Source of the DNA: Streptomyces camelliae
GTDB taxonomy: Bacteria > Actinomycetota > Actinomycetes > Streptomycetales > Streptomycetaceae
Assembly (NCBI RefSeq): GCF_027625935.1
Contig: NZ_CP115300.1
Span: 1,922,001 to 1,986,000 of the forward strand
Direction: 5' to 3'
Length of the DNA stretch: 64,000 nucleotides
Positions 1-38,357 of the stretch are shown here, piece after piece (within the stretch, counting starts at the first letter, position 1; each line of letters begins with the position of its first letter). The position numbers and the translations under genes are program-made. Below the pieces are notes generated by a model. It saw only the letters and a list, made by a program, of their open reading frames with translations, searched no databases and was not told the DNA's origin.

Positions 1-9722
<9,722 letters not shown>

Positions 9723-9748
9723 GCGACGTCAACATCCTCCGGGCAGGC

Positions 9749-16267
<6,519 letters not shown>

Positions 16268-16341
16268 CGGCGATCCACTCTCCTCAGGGTCTACGGCGGG
16301 GGGTGGGCCTCCGTTCCGGGAGGCAGCCACGCGATTCGTTC

Positions 16342-16384
16342 ACGGTAGGTCGGTGGTCTTGGCGGCCCCTTAGCCGTCGCTAAA
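16342..16384 (-). promoter_or_regulatory. SARP-type promoter of the module 3 PKS gene
   Basis: Minus-strand heptamers TTTAGCG (16384-16378), CTAAGGG (16373-16367) and CCAAGAC (16362-16356) at exact 11-bp steps, 8 bp, then -10 TACCGT (16347-16342). The same DNA can fold into a hairpin (CGGCCC 16363-16368 with GGGCCG 16387-16392, inner arms around TTAGC/GCTAA), so it might also act as a partial terminator after the preceding gene. The repeated spacing at other promoters favours an activator site. Confidence 0.65.
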
Positions 16385-16406
16385 GCGGGCCGCCGCGACC
16401 ACCTGG

Positions 16407-30245
<13,839 letters not shown>

Positions 30246-30290
30246 GGTGGCTCACTGCTCCCTCTGGGGCCGATCGCAGATCGTCGGGTC

Positions 30291-30333
30291 AGTGTCACCG
30301 CCTCCGCCAAAGGCCTCCTTGGCGCGCTCTAAA
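30291..30333 (-). promoter_or_regulatory. SARP-type promoter of the loading/M1/M2 PKS gene
   Basis: Read on the minus strand: heptamers TTTAGAG (30333-30327), CCAAGGA (30322-30316) and TTTGGCG (30311-30305), exactly 11 bp apart, then 8 bp, then GACACT (30296-30291) as a possible -10. This spacing matches promoters activated by Streptomyces antibiotic regulatory proteins. The -10 is poor by itself, as is common in activator-dependent promoters. The GTG start of the PKS gene lies about 45 bp downstream. Confidence 0.6.
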
Positions 30334-30405
30334 GGCGAGTTCCCTGCGTGCCGAGGTCGCGGCTACGGTCCTGCAGGACCAGCCGCGCCAGGTGGGAGGA
30401 GTTTC

Positions 30406-31482
30406 GTGGACTTCAGTCTCTTCTATTTCGCGGACTACGGGGCCGCGGCCGATGACCGCTACCGTCTTCTGCTGGACAGCGCGAAATTCGCGGACACCCA
30501 CGGATTCGCGGCGGTCTGGACGCCGGAGCGCCATTTCCATGAATTCGGCGGCCAATATCCCAACGCGGCCGTCACCGGCGCGGCGCTGGCGGTGGCGACC
30601 GAGCGGATCGCCATCCGCGCGGGCAGTGTCGTCGCGCCTCTGCACCATCCGGCGCGGATCGCGGAGGAGTGGTCCGTGGTGGACAACCTCTCCCGGGGCC
30701 GGGTGGGCGTGTCGCTGGCGTCGGGCTGGCACGCGGTGGACTTCGTCCTGCGGCCGGAGAACTACCGGGACCGCAAGGAGGTCCTGGTGCGCACCGTGGA
30801 GACCCTGCGCCGGCTGTGGGCGCGGGAGGAGGTGGCGTTCCCGGACGGCGCGGGCCAGGAGTCGACGGTGCGGATCTTCCCGCCGCCGGTCCAGCCGGAG
30901 TTGCCGATGTGGCTGACGAGCGCCGGCTCCGCCGAGACGTTCCGTACGGCCGGCCGGCTCGGCACGGGTGTGCTGACGCATCTGATCGGCCAGGAGATCT
31001 CCGATCTGGAGCACAACATCGCCGCCTATCGCGCGGAACTGGCGGCCGCGCACGGCCCCGGGGCGCGCGGTCATGTGGCGCTGATGCTGCACACCCTGCT
31101 GGGCACCGACCGCGAGAAGGTCCGTGAAGAGGTCCGAGAGCCGTTCAGCAACTATCTGCGCAGCTCGATCGGACTGATCATGAAGACAGCCGCGGCGGCA
31201 CTGCCCGGCGGCATCGACCTGGAGCGGCTGTCGCCGCAGGACCGCGAGTTCCTCGTGGCGCGGTCGTTCGACCGCTACTTCGACACGGGCGGGCTGTTCG
31301 GCACGGTCGAGGACGGCGTGGAGACCGTACGGCGGCTGCGTGCGGCGGGGGTCGACGAGGTCGCCTGCCTGATCGACTTCGGGGTGCCCGAGGACCGGGT
31401 GCTGGAGGGCCTGCACTCCTTGAACACGCTGCGCGAGCGGTGCGCCGACGACCATGGGGAGGACCGTGATGAGCAGCGGTGA
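30406..31482 (+). CDS. Luciferase-like FMN-dependent monooxygenase (MupA/Atu3671 type)
   Basis: 358 aa from GTG 30406, with GGGAGGAG just upstream. The sequence begins VDFSLFYFADYG and continues with AVWTPERHFHEFGG, a histidine-rich flavin-site stretch typical of bacterial luciferase-like (LLM) monooxygenases. The subfamily is commonly found inside or beside PKS/NRPS lines, where it hydroxylates or oxidises the growing or finished chain. It needs reduced FMN, which the flavin reductase at 33286 could supply. It is divergent from the PKS genes and overlaps the next SDR gene by 14 bp, so the two are coupled. The exact reaction cannot be read from sequence. Confidence 0.88.
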   Translation: MDFSLFYFADYGAAADDRYRLLLDSAKFADTHGFAAVWTPERHFHEFGGQYPNAAVTGAALAVATERIAIRAGSVVAPLHHPARIAEEWSVVDNLSRGRVGVSLASGWHAVDFVLRPENYRDRKEVLVRTVETLRRLWAREEVAFPDGAGQESTVRIFPPPVQPELPMWLTSAGSAETFRTAGRLGTGVLTHLIGQEISDLEHNIAAYRAELAAAHGPGARGHVALMLHTLLGTDREKVREEVREPFSNYLRSSIGLIMKTAAAALPGGIDLERLSPQDREFLVARSFDRYFDTGGLFGTVEDGVETVRRLRAAGVDEVACLIDFGVPEDRVLEGLHSLNTLRERCADDHGEDRDEQR

Positions 31483-32272
31483 ACTGACCGGGCTGACCGC
31501 CCTGGTGACCGGCGGTGCCTCTGGCATCGGGCTGGCCACCGCCCGCATGCTGGCGGCCCGGGGCGCGGCGGTGGCCTGCCTGGACCTCAACGCGCTGGAC
31601 ACGGACGGGAAGTCGGCCGTTCCCGAGCCGCTGATCGGGGTGTACGGCGACGTCGCGGACGACGCCTCGGTGGACGCGGCGGTGGCGGAGGCCGCCGAAC
31701 GGCTGGGCGGTCTGGACATCCTGGTGAACAACGCGGGCATCCTCGGCCGGGGAACCGTGGAGTCGGGTGGTCTCGACGAGTGGAAGCGGGTCTTCGACGT
31801 CAACGTGTTCGGCATGGTGCGGGTCGCCCGTGCCGCGCTGCCGTATCTGCGGCGCTCGGAGCACGCGTCCATCGTGAACATGTGCTCGCTGGGTGCCACC
31901 GTCGGGCTGCCCAACGCGGCGGTGTACTGCTCCTCGAAGGGAGCGGTGCTCGCCCTGACCACGGCCATGGCCGCCGACCATCTGCACGAGGGCATCAGGG
32001 TCAACTGTGTGACCCCGGCCCCGGTCGACACGCCGTGGGTACGCCGGCTCGTGGACGCCGCGCCCGACCCGGAGGCCGCCTTCGCCGCGGTCAGTGGGCG
32101 GCAGCCGAACGGTCGGCTGGTCACACCGGAGGAGGTGGCCACCGCGATCTGCTATCTCGCCGGCCCGGCCGCGGGCTCGACCACCGGGGTCTCGCTCCCT
32201 GTCGACGGGGGCAGCCGGGGTGTCCTGCTGAGCATGGATCCGCGTCTGCTGCCGGCCCGTTCCCGGCTCTGA
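31469..32272 (+). CDS. Short-chain dehydrogenase/reductase (SDR)
   Basis: 267 aa. It has the Rossmann motif TGGASGIG near the N-terminus, NNAG (~90), a Ser in MCSLGA and the YCSSK catalytic Tyr-Lys pair, a classical SDR of usual length. ATG 31469 is chosen because GGGGAGGA at 31456-31463 is its ribosome site; the frame opens slightly earlier at 31454. It overlaps the monooxygenase gene, so the two may act in sequence, for instance to oxidise or reduce a hydroxyl/keto group on the polyketide. The substrate is unknown. Confidence 0.88.
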   Translation: MSSGELTGLTALVTGGASGIGLATARMLAARGAAVACLDLNALDTDGKSAVPEPLIGVYGDVADDASVDAAVAEAAERLGGLDILVNNAGILGRGTVESGGLDEWKRVFDVNVFGMVRVARAALPYLRRSEHASIVNMCSLGATVGLPNAAVYCSSKGAVLALTTAMAADHLHEGIRVNCVTPAPVDTPWVRRLVDAAPDPEAAFAAVSGRQPNGRLVTPEEVATAICYLAGPAAGSTTGVSLPVDGGSRGVLLSMDPRLLPARSRL

Positions 32273-32291
32273 ATCCCCTGGCCCGGGCGGC

Positions 32292-32334
32292 TTAAGCGAG
32301 GCCCAAGCCGTCTGTAAGAGCCCCGGCCTAGGGT
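32292..32334 (+). promoter_or_regulatory. SARP-type promoter of the methyltransferase gene
   Basis: Heptamers TTAAGCG (32292-32298), CCAAGCC (32303-32309) and GTAAGAG (32314-32320) sit 11 bp apart, then 8 bp, then TAGGGT (32329-32334), a good Streptomyces -10. The methyltransferase ATG is at 32366. Of the three related promoters this has the clearest -10 and the best heptamer agreement. Confidence 0.7.
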
Positions 32335-32365
32335 CTCGATCAACGATGGGCGACCGGAGGAAAGC

Positions 32366-33202
32366 ATGACCGAATACCAGCTCAAGGGCACCGCCGCGGC
32401 TCTGGTGGAGCTGTTCGCCGGGAAGATCCACCAGCACGGCATGTACGACTCGGAGGGCGCCGCCTTCTACCACGCGTTCACGGTGCGGGACAACGCAGAG
32501 GTGGAGGAGCTGCTGAGCGCCGGCGAGGGGCGGCCCGGCCCGGTGCTGGAGCTGTGCTGCGGCTCCGGCCGGCTGACGCTGCCGCTTCTCAAGAGCGGAT
32601 TCGAGGTGGTCGGGCTCGACAACTCGCCGTCGATGCTGGAGATCCTCGACGAACGGATGCGGGAGCCGGAGCACCAGGAGTACGCGGACCGGCTGAGCAC
32701 CGTCGAGGGCGACATGACGGACTTCTCGCTGGACCGCACATTCGGCCTGATCGTGCTCGGCGCGACGGCGGTGTGGAACCTCACTCAGGAGCAGCGCGCG
32801 CAGCTGTTCCGCTGTGTGCGCGAGCACCTCGCCGAGGACGGCCGCTTCCTGCTGACCGTGCTGGACATCGCAGGGTTCGAGAGCGCGCCCGCCGCCTTCG
32901 AGTACACCTCGGTCTTCCCGACGAAGGACGACCGTTCGCCGGTGCTGTGCACCTTCATCGACCGGATCGAACCGGACGGCCTGCGCTCCACCAGCATCCT
33001 CGCCAACCGCGTACAGGACGGCGAGGTGGTCGACACCGCCCTGTACACCGCCTGGACGCATCTGGCGCCGCTCGGCTCCCTGGAGAAGGAGCTGGCGGCC
33101 GAGGGCCTGAAGCTGGTCGCCCAGCGGGAGCTGGTGAACCGTCACCAGATCACCCGCAGCAGCAGCGCGCGCCGTCGGCTGCTCCTTGAGGTCACGCTCT
33201 GA
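32366..33202 (+). CDS. Class I SAM-dependent methyltransferase
   Basis: 278 aa from ATG 32366 with GGAGGAAAG upstream. Motif I is VLELCCGSGRLTLPL (~62-76), followed by VVGLDNSP (motif II, acidic residue binding the SAM ribose) and VEGDMTDF. The rest is a typical Rossmann methyltransferase core with a variable C-terminal substrate lid. It is probably an O- or N-methyltransferase acting on the polyketide or an attached group. Its own SARP-like promoter is the strongest link to PKS cluster control. Confidence 0.87.
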   Translation: MTEYQLKGTAAALVELFAGKIHQHGMYDSEGAAFYHAFTVRDNAEVEELLSAGEGRPGPVLELCCGSGRLTLPLLKSGFEVVGLDNSPSMLEILDERMREPEHQEYADRLSTVEGDMTDFSLDRTFGLIVLGATAVWNLTQEQRAQLFRCVREHLAEDGRFLLTVLDIAGFESAPAAFEYTSVFPTKDDRSPVLCTFIDRIEPDGLRSTSILANRVQDGEVVDTALYTAWTHLAPLGSLEKELAAEGLKLVAQRELVNRHQITRSSSARRRLLLEVTL

Positions 33203-33285
33203 CCGTCGACGCGACCAGGGTGCCCGGCGCGGCCCAGGAGGCCGCTCCGGGCACCCGGTTCCGAGCAGGAAGCGAGGCGCCCCAG

Positions 33286-33819
33286 GTGACCGACCCGATA
33301 CCGACGTCGCGTGAGGCAGAAACCGTCACGTCCGAGGAATTCCGTCGGGTTCTCGGCAGGTTCGCCACGGGCATCGTCGCCGTCGCGGCCCTGGACGCCG
33401 TCGGCCGGCCCGCCGCACTGGCGGTGAACTCCTTCGCCTCGGTCTCCCTGCGGCCTCCGTTGGTCTCCTTCTGCGTGGCGGAGACGAGCAGGAGCTGGCC
33501 GCGGATCCGGCCGGCCGAGCGGATAGGGATAAGCATCCTCGCCGACCGCCAGCGGCCCGTGTGCGATCGGCTCGCCGCCAGCGGTCCGGACAAGCTGCAC
33601 GGCACGGAGTGGCACCTCTCCCCCGGCGGAGCGCTGCTCGTGGCGGGCGCGACCGGCTGGCTCGAATGTTCCCTGCGGGACGAGTACTGGGCCGGCGACC
33701 ATGTGATCGCACTGTGCCATGTTCACCACTTGGCAGTCGGCGAGAGCGACGCCCCGTTGCTCTTCCACGGCGGCCGTTACGGCACCTTCCGGCCCGGCCC
33801 GCTCCCCGTGCCCCGCTGA
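33286..33819 (+). CDS. Flavin reductase, FMN-binding (HpaC-like)
   Basis: About 177 aa from GTG 33286; the frame opens at 33220, but the conserved domain starts at SEEFRRVLGRFATGIVAVAA and AGGAAG lies at a workable distance before 33286. AVNSFASVSLRPPLVSFCV and the later HLAVGES stretch are typical of the flavin reductase-like split-barrel domain. The family reduces FMN or FAD with NAD(P)H and feeds it to a two-component monooxygenase. The natural partner is the luciferase-like enzyme at 30406. Confidence 0.88.
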   Translation: MTDPIPTSREAETVTSEEFRRVLGRFATGIVAVAALDAVGRPAALAVNSFASVSLRPPLVSFCVAETSRSWPRIRPAERIGISILADRQRPVCDRLAASGPDKLHGTEWHLSPGGALLVAGATGWLECSLRDEYWAGDHVIALCHVHHLAVGESDAPLLFHGGRYGTFRPGPLPVPR

Positions 33820-34034
33820 CCGGGACGTCCGGGCCCGGCCGCCTCTCCCCGAGCACGCGACCGGACACCAGCGCGAGGCGGACACGACTGTCCGGACGGC
33901 TCGGTCCGTCCGGTCCACTCGCAGGGGTGAAGCAGGCCCAGGATGAGGACCATCACCGCCCGCACCACGGCGACTTCGGCAGACTCGGCTCCCGGAACAC
34001 ATCCCGGAAGCAGACGAACGGAGCCGTGAGCACC

Positions 34035-34499
34035 ATGTCCGCCGCGCAGCCCGCCGACCGCTCGCCCCACGAGGTGCTGGAGCGTTACCACCAGGCGATG
34101 CTTGCCATGTCCGCCGACGACCTGGCTGACCTGTACGAGGTGGATGCGGTGCACGAGCTGCCGTTCCTCTTCCCCGGAATGCCTGCCTGTCTCAAGGGCC
34201 GGGAGGAGGTACGGGCCACTTACCGGGCGGCCTGGGAGCACAGCACGGCGCGGGCAGGCGCGTTGCGTGACGTGACCGTTCACACCACCTCCGATCCGGA
34301 GGTCGTCATCGCCGAGCAGACCGTCGTCGGCACGGTGACCGGCAGCGGTGCGCCCTTCGCCTTCTCCAACGTGCTGGTGATCCGCGTCCGCGGCGGGCTG
34401 ATCACCCAGGTCCGTGACTACATGGACGGCCTCAGAATCGCCCACTCGCTCGGCCGGCTGCCCGCTGTCACGGCCATGCTTGAGGGTGAGCGCCTCTGA
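34035..34499 (+). CDS. SnoaL-like / NTF2-fold protein
   Basis: 154 aa from ATG 34035 (GTG 34026, three codons earlier, is also possible). SPHEVLERYHQAMLAMSADDLADLY and the later FAFSNVLVIRVRGGLITQVRDYMD match the cone-shaped SnoaL/NTF2 fold. Members act as polyketide cyclases, hydroxylases or isomerases, and many others have no known role. It is the last gene on this strand before an opposing transporter, separated from the flavin reductase by 215 bp, so membership in the PKS cluster is likely but not certain. Confidence 0.75.
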   Translation: MSAAQPADRSPHEVLERYHQAMLAMSADDLADLYEVDAVHELPFLFPGMPACLKGREEVRATYRAAWEHSTARAGALRDVTVHTTSDPEVVIAEQTVVGTVTGSGAPFAFSNVLVIRVRGGLITQVRDYMDGLRIAHSLGRLPAVTAMLEGERL

Positions 34500-34520
34500 C
34501 CTGCGGGCGGCTTCGGGAAG

Positions 34521-35432
34521 TCAACCTGCGGTCCTGCGCCCCCACGCGGTCCCCGCGAGCACCAGCACGCCGCCCGCGAGACCGAGCGCTCCGAGCCGTT
34601 CGCCGCCCAGCGTGATCCCGGCCGCGGCGGCCCACAGCGGTTCGGTGCCGAGGAGCAGACCGACCCGGGACGGCGAGGTACGGCGTACCGCCCACATCTG
34701 CACGAAGAACGCGAACACCGTGCACAGCACGGCGAGGAACAGCAGCCCGGCCCAGTTCCGGGCGCCGAGGTCCGCCGCGACCGTCCAGGGCGCCGGGCCG
34801 CCGCAGACGGCGGACAGCAGGGTGAAGACGGCGACGGCCGCGCCGAGCTGGACCGTGGTGAGCGGCAGCGCGTCGGCGCCCTGGACGGCCCTGATCCGGG
34901 ACATGGCAAGGACGTGCACGGTACGGGCGAGCGCGGCGAGCAGCATCAGCAGGTCGCCGAGCGAGGGCCGGGTGAAGCCGCCGCCCTGGGTGAGCAGGAC
35001 GACGCCGAGCACCGACAGCAGCGCCGCGCCGAGGAAGGCCGGGGCGGGCCGGGTGCGGGTGACGGCGGCCTCGGCGAGCGGGGTGAAGATCATGGTGAGG
35101 CTGATGATCAGGCCGGCGTTGGTCGCCGAGGTGTGGACGACGCCGTAGGTCTCCAGCAGGAAGATCCCGCTGAGGATCAGCCCCAGCAGGGCGGCGCCGC
35201 GCCACTGGGCGCCGGTCAGGGAGCGCAGGGCACGGCGGCCGGCGACGGCCAGGACGGGCACGGCGAGGGCGAATCGCAGCACGAGGACGGCCAGGACGGT
35301 ACGGGCGGTGGTGATGTCCTTCGCGGCGAGGTAACTGGCGCCCCAGCAGACGGCGACGAGCAGGACCGGCAGGTCGGTGTGCCAGGCGCGACGGGGGGCG
35401 ACGGCGGCGCCCGGTACGGCGATCGAGGACAT
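34521..35432 (-). CDS. EamA/DMT-family membrane transporter
   Basis: 303 aa with about ten hydrophobic segments in two repeats (for example LPVLLVAVCWGASYLAAKD and AGLLFLAVLCTVFAFFVQMWAV), the layout of drug/metabolite exporters with two EamA domains. It could export the polyketide or serve general metabolism. It converges with the SnoaL-like gene with only 21 bp between them, so it sits at the edge of the cluster. Confidence 0.85.
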   Translation of the reverse strand: MSSIAVPGAAVAPRRAWHTDLPVLLVAVCWGASYLAAKDITTARTVLAVLVLRFALAVPVLAVAGRRALRSLTGAQWRGAALLGLILSGIFLLETYGVVHTSATNAGLIISLTMIFTPLAEAAVTRTRPAPAFLGAALLSVLGVVLLTQGGGFTRPSLGDLLMLLAALARTVHVLAMSRIRAVQGADALPLTTVQLGAAVAVFTLLSAVCGGPAPWTVAADLGARNWAGLLFLAVLCTVFAFFVQMWAVRRTSPSRVGLLLGTEPLWAAAAGITLGGERLGALGLAGGVLVLAGTAWGRRTAG

Positions 35433-35540
35433 GCGGGCGGCTCTCCCGGTCTCCGAGGGGTGCGGAGACGTCGGCGGCTCGCGCGGGGCGTGATCACCGT
35501 ACCGGCGGCGACGATGTTCAGCCAGGGGTTTGTCCGGGTC

Positions 35541-36167
35541 TCAGGCCTCCTCGGGGAGGTCGTACGAGCCGTACTCCGGGTCGCCCGCCAGGTCGTAGCT
35601 CTGGATGGAGATGCCCGAGCGGGTGACGCGGCCGCCGGTGTGCCGGAAGCGGGTGGGGACCGTGCCGTCCGGGAACAGACGGTGGCCGGTGCCGAGGACG
35701 ACCGGGAAGGTCAGCAGGTGCAGGGTGTCGAGGAGGCGGAGGTCGATCAGGGAGCGGACCAGGGCGCCGCTGCCGTGGACCTGGAGTTCGCCGTCCGTGC
35801 GCTCCTTGAGGGCCTGCACCTCCTTGGCGAGGTCGCCGGCGAGCACGGTGGTGCCGGACCACTCGGGCGCCTGGAGGGTGGACGAGACGACGTACTTGGG
35901 GAGGGCGTTGAGCCGGGACGCGATGGGGTTGGCCGGGTCGGTCACCTTCGGCCAGTAGGCGGCGAAGATGTCGTACGTACGGCGGCCGAGCAGGAAGGCG
36001 CCGACGCGGTCGAAGACCTCGGTGACGAAGCGGCCGAAGTCCTCGTCGCCGTAGGTGAAGCTCCAGCCGCCGTGGGTGAAGCCGCCCCTGGTGTCCTCCT
36101 GGGGGCCGCCCGGGGCCTGGTAGACACCGTCGAGGGTGACGAAGAGGGTGGAGACGAGCTTGCCCAT
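35541..36167 (-). CDS. RibD C-terminal domain / dihydrofolate reductase-like protein
   Basis: 208 aa. MGKLVSTLFVTLDGVYQAPGG, GAFLLGRRTYDIFAAYWP and ELQVHGSGALVRSLIDLRLLD match the small RibD-like reductases annotated as dihydrofolate reductase family. NADPH binding is expected from the HGSGAL stretch. The physiological substrate is not known for most actinobacterial members. No operon link to its neighbours is evident. Confidence 0.87.
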   Translation of the reverse strand: MGKLVSTLFVTLDGVYQAPGGPQEDTRGGFTHGGWSFTYGDEDFGRFVTEVFDRVGAFLLGRRTYDIFAAYWPKVTDPANPIASRLNALPKYVVSSTLQAPEWSGTTVLAGDLAKEVQALKERTDGELQVHGSGALVRSLIDLRLLDTLHLLTFPVVLGTGHRLFPDGTVPTRFRHTGGRVTRSGISIQSYDLAGDPEYGSYDLPEEA

Positions 36168-36251
36168 GAGGGGTGCCTTCTTCCGGGTGCGGGGTCTGTT
36201 GTCATCAGCTCAGACCCCTCCGTGACCCGGAACTCATCGGTGCGGCCCGGT

Positions 36252-37067
36252 TCAGCCCGCGTGCGTCGAGAACAGTCCGCCGGTCGGGCCCTGCTTGTCG
36301 CCGCCCTGGGCCTTCTTCAGGGCGTTGGCGAGGCTCTCGATGGTCATGGACTGGAGGATCACCCGGCCGTTGCCCTCCAGCGTGGCCAGGGACAGGCCCT
36401 CGCCGCCGAAGACGGCGTTCATGATCCCCTGACGGTTGAGGCCGCCGACGCGCTGGACGCCGTACTGGATGCCCTCCTCGAAGGCCACCACACAGCCGGT
36501 GTCCACCTCGATCCGGCCGCCGAAGTCGGCGGGGTCGAGGTCGATGAAGTTGCCCGCGCCGGCGATGATCACCGTGCCGTACCCGGTGAACTTCTCCAGA
36601 ATGAAGCCCTCGCCGCCGCTCATGCCCGTGCGGCCGCCGGCGAAGGCGATGCCGAAGTCGACGGTGGACTCGGCGGCCACGAAGGCGTCCTTCTCCGCGA
36701 ACCACGCGCGCGTGCCGTCGAGTTCCAGCGCGCGCATCTCTCCGGGGAGCACGCCCGCGAAGCCGACCGTGCCCTGGCCGCCCTGGGAGGTGAAGTACTG
36801 GAACGCCAGCGACTCGCCCGCGAGCATGCGCTGGCCGACCTGCATGGCGGTGCCCATGGCCTGGCGCAGCAGGCCGCCCATGCCGCCGCTCTGCCCCTGC
36901 TGGCCGCCGCTGCCGTTCGCGGACGGGCCGGACAGACGCGTCTCCATGGTCACGTTCGTCGTCTTGAACAGGAACTTCCCGGCCTCGCAGTACACGGTCT
37001 GGCCGGGCTGCAGGTTGACGACCGCCATCTGCATGGCGTTGCCGACGATCTCTTGCTGAAGGGTCAC
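36252..37067 (-). CDS. AIM24 family protein
   Basis: 271 aa, N-terminus MTLQQEIVGNAMQMAVVNL, with repeated Gly-rich beta-strands (GQTVYCEAGKFLFKT, EGFILEKFTGYGTVIIAGAG). This is the AIM24/TIGR00266 beta-roll family; the bacterial function is unknown. A Gly/Gln/Ser-rich insert lies around residues 48-60. It follows the allantoicase gene on the same strand but beyond a strong hairpin, so it probably has its own promoter. Confidence 0.85.
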   Translation of the reverse strand: MTLQQEIVGNAMQMAVVNLQPGQTVYCEAGKFLFKTTNVTMETRLSGPSANGSGGQQGQSGGMGGLLRQAMGTAMQVGQRMLAGESLAFQYFTSQGGQGTVGFAGVLPGEMRALELDGTRAWFAEKDAFVAAESTVDFGIAFAGGRTGMSGGEGFILEKFTGYGTVIIAGAGNFIDLDPADFGGRIEVDTGCVVAFEEGIQYGVQRVGGLNRQGIMNAVFGGEGLSLATLEGNGRVILQSMTIESLANALKKAQGGDKQGPTGGLFSTHAG

Positions 37068-37135
37068 GCGGGAAGAACGCGGGAGACGGACCGGAGAGTT
37101 CCAGGAGGCCGGAATCGAATCCGTGTGGGTGACAC

Positions 37136-37173
37136 GCGGGGCGCCCGGTGCTGTCCAGGCCGGGGCGCCCCGC
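37136..37173 (-). terminator. Hairpin terminator after alc
   Basis: Perfect 11-bp inverted repeat (37136-37146 with 37163-37173) and a 16-nt loop, directly downstream of the allantoicase stop. No T tract follows, which is usual for Streptomyces terminators. Confidence 0.65.
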
Positions 37174-37191
37174 GCGCGCGTGCGGGGTGGG

Positions 37192-38307
37192 TCAGCCGCC
37201 CAGCTCCTGGTGGCGGGCGGCGAGCCGGGCCGCGCCGTCCTCGGTCAGGGAACCGAACAGCCTGAGGCGGGAGATGCCGCCGTCGGGGAAGATGTCGACA
37301 CGCGCGTGCGTGCCGACGGCCGGGGCCGGGAGGACGAAGCGGTGGTTGGTGTCGGGCTGGAGGCGGGTGCGCGGCAGGATCTCCGTCCAGTCGCCCTCCT
37401 CACCGTCCTTCACCGAGACCGACGCCCAGCCGGCGCTGTTGCCCTTCAGATAGGCGGTGTCGATCTCGACGGCGCGGATCTGCGCCTGGGCGGCCAGCTG
37501 GTAGCGGATCCAGTCGTTGCCCTGGTCACGGCGGCGGCGGGTCTCCCAGCCGTCGTCCATCTTGCGGGAGCGGCCCGGCTGGATGGTGTTGGTGGCCGGG
37601 GAGTAGAAGAGGTTGGAGGCGTCCTCGACCTGGCCGCCGTTCTCCAGGGCGACGACGTCGAAGGTGCCCAGAACCGACAGCCACTCGGGGTCCGGAACGA
37701 CCTCGCCGTGCACGCGCAGGCGCGCGATGCCGCCGTCGGGGTGCTGGTTGACGCGCAGGTGCGTGAAGCGCTGCTCCGCCGAGACGGCGAAACCGTTCGC
37801 CGCGTGGCCGCCGACCGGGGTGCGCGGGACGATCGTCGTCCACTTCACGTCGTCGCCCAGCAGCTCCTGCGGGGACGGCGAGCCGGGGACGGACGCGGCC
37901 TCGATCGACACGGCCTGCGGGTAGTTGCCGCGGAAGTGGGCGGTGTCGACGACGATCCCGCGGATCACGCCGGGCGCCCCGAGGCGGACCAGCGCCCAGT
38001 CGTGGTCCTCGGCGGTGGGCCACGGGTGCTCGGCGGAGACACCGCGCCGGCGGCGGGTCTCCCAGCCGTCCATGATCTTGCCCTTGTGCCCGAAGTGCTC
38101 GGGGTCGAACTCGGCCCGCTCGGGCACCAGCAGGTTCTCGCGCTGGGCGAAGAACTCGTCGTTGGCGGCGATGACACCGGCGCCGAGCTGCCGGTCGGCG
38201 AGGTTGGCGTACTGGGTGAAGGGGAAGTCGGCGGTGCGGTAGTCCGCGTACGGGTCGCCGCCTCCGTAGGGGTTCGCGTCGCCGGTGAAGCTGGGTATCG
38301 CCGTCAC
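37192..38307 (-). CDS. alc: Allantoicase
   Basis: 371 aa. It shows the internal duplication of allantoicase: two jelly-roll halves, each with an MDGWETRRRR motif (about residues 79 and 245) followed by the core with RLGAPGVIRGIVVDTAHFRGN and, in the second half, AVEIDTAYLKGNSAG. It hydrolyses allantoate to ureidoglycolate and urea. It is 50 bp downstream of allantoinase on the same strand, forming a two-gene operon. Confidence 0.95.
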   Translation of the reverse strand: MTAIPSFTGDANPYGGGDPYADYRTADFPFTQYANLADRQLGAGVIAANDEFFAQRENLLVPERAEFDPEHFGHKGKIMDGWETRRRRGVSAEHPWPTAEDHDWALVRLGAPGVIRGIVVDTAHFRGNYPQAVSIEAASVPGSPSPQELLGDDVKWTTIVPRTPVGGHAANGFAVSAEQRFTHLRVNQHPDGGIARLRVHGEVVPDPEWLSVLGTFDVVALENGGQVEDASNLFYSPATNTIQPGRSRKMDDGWETRRRRDQGNDWIRYQLAAQAQIRAVEIDTAYLKGNSAGWASVSVKDGEEGDWTEILPRTRLQPDTNHRFVLPAPAVGTHARVDIFPDGGISRLRLFGSLTEDGAARLAARHQELGG

Positions 38308-38357
38308 GGTGATCAGGGGGTCCTTTCTGGAGTCGGCCGATTGCGGGTGCGGGGGGA

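Noticed and set aside
16268..16330. Upstream extension of the module 3 PKS to 16330
   Set aside because: No ribosome site, and the extra residues lie ahead of the docking coiled coil. ATG 16267 has GAGGAG upstream; the extension would run through the proposed promoter.
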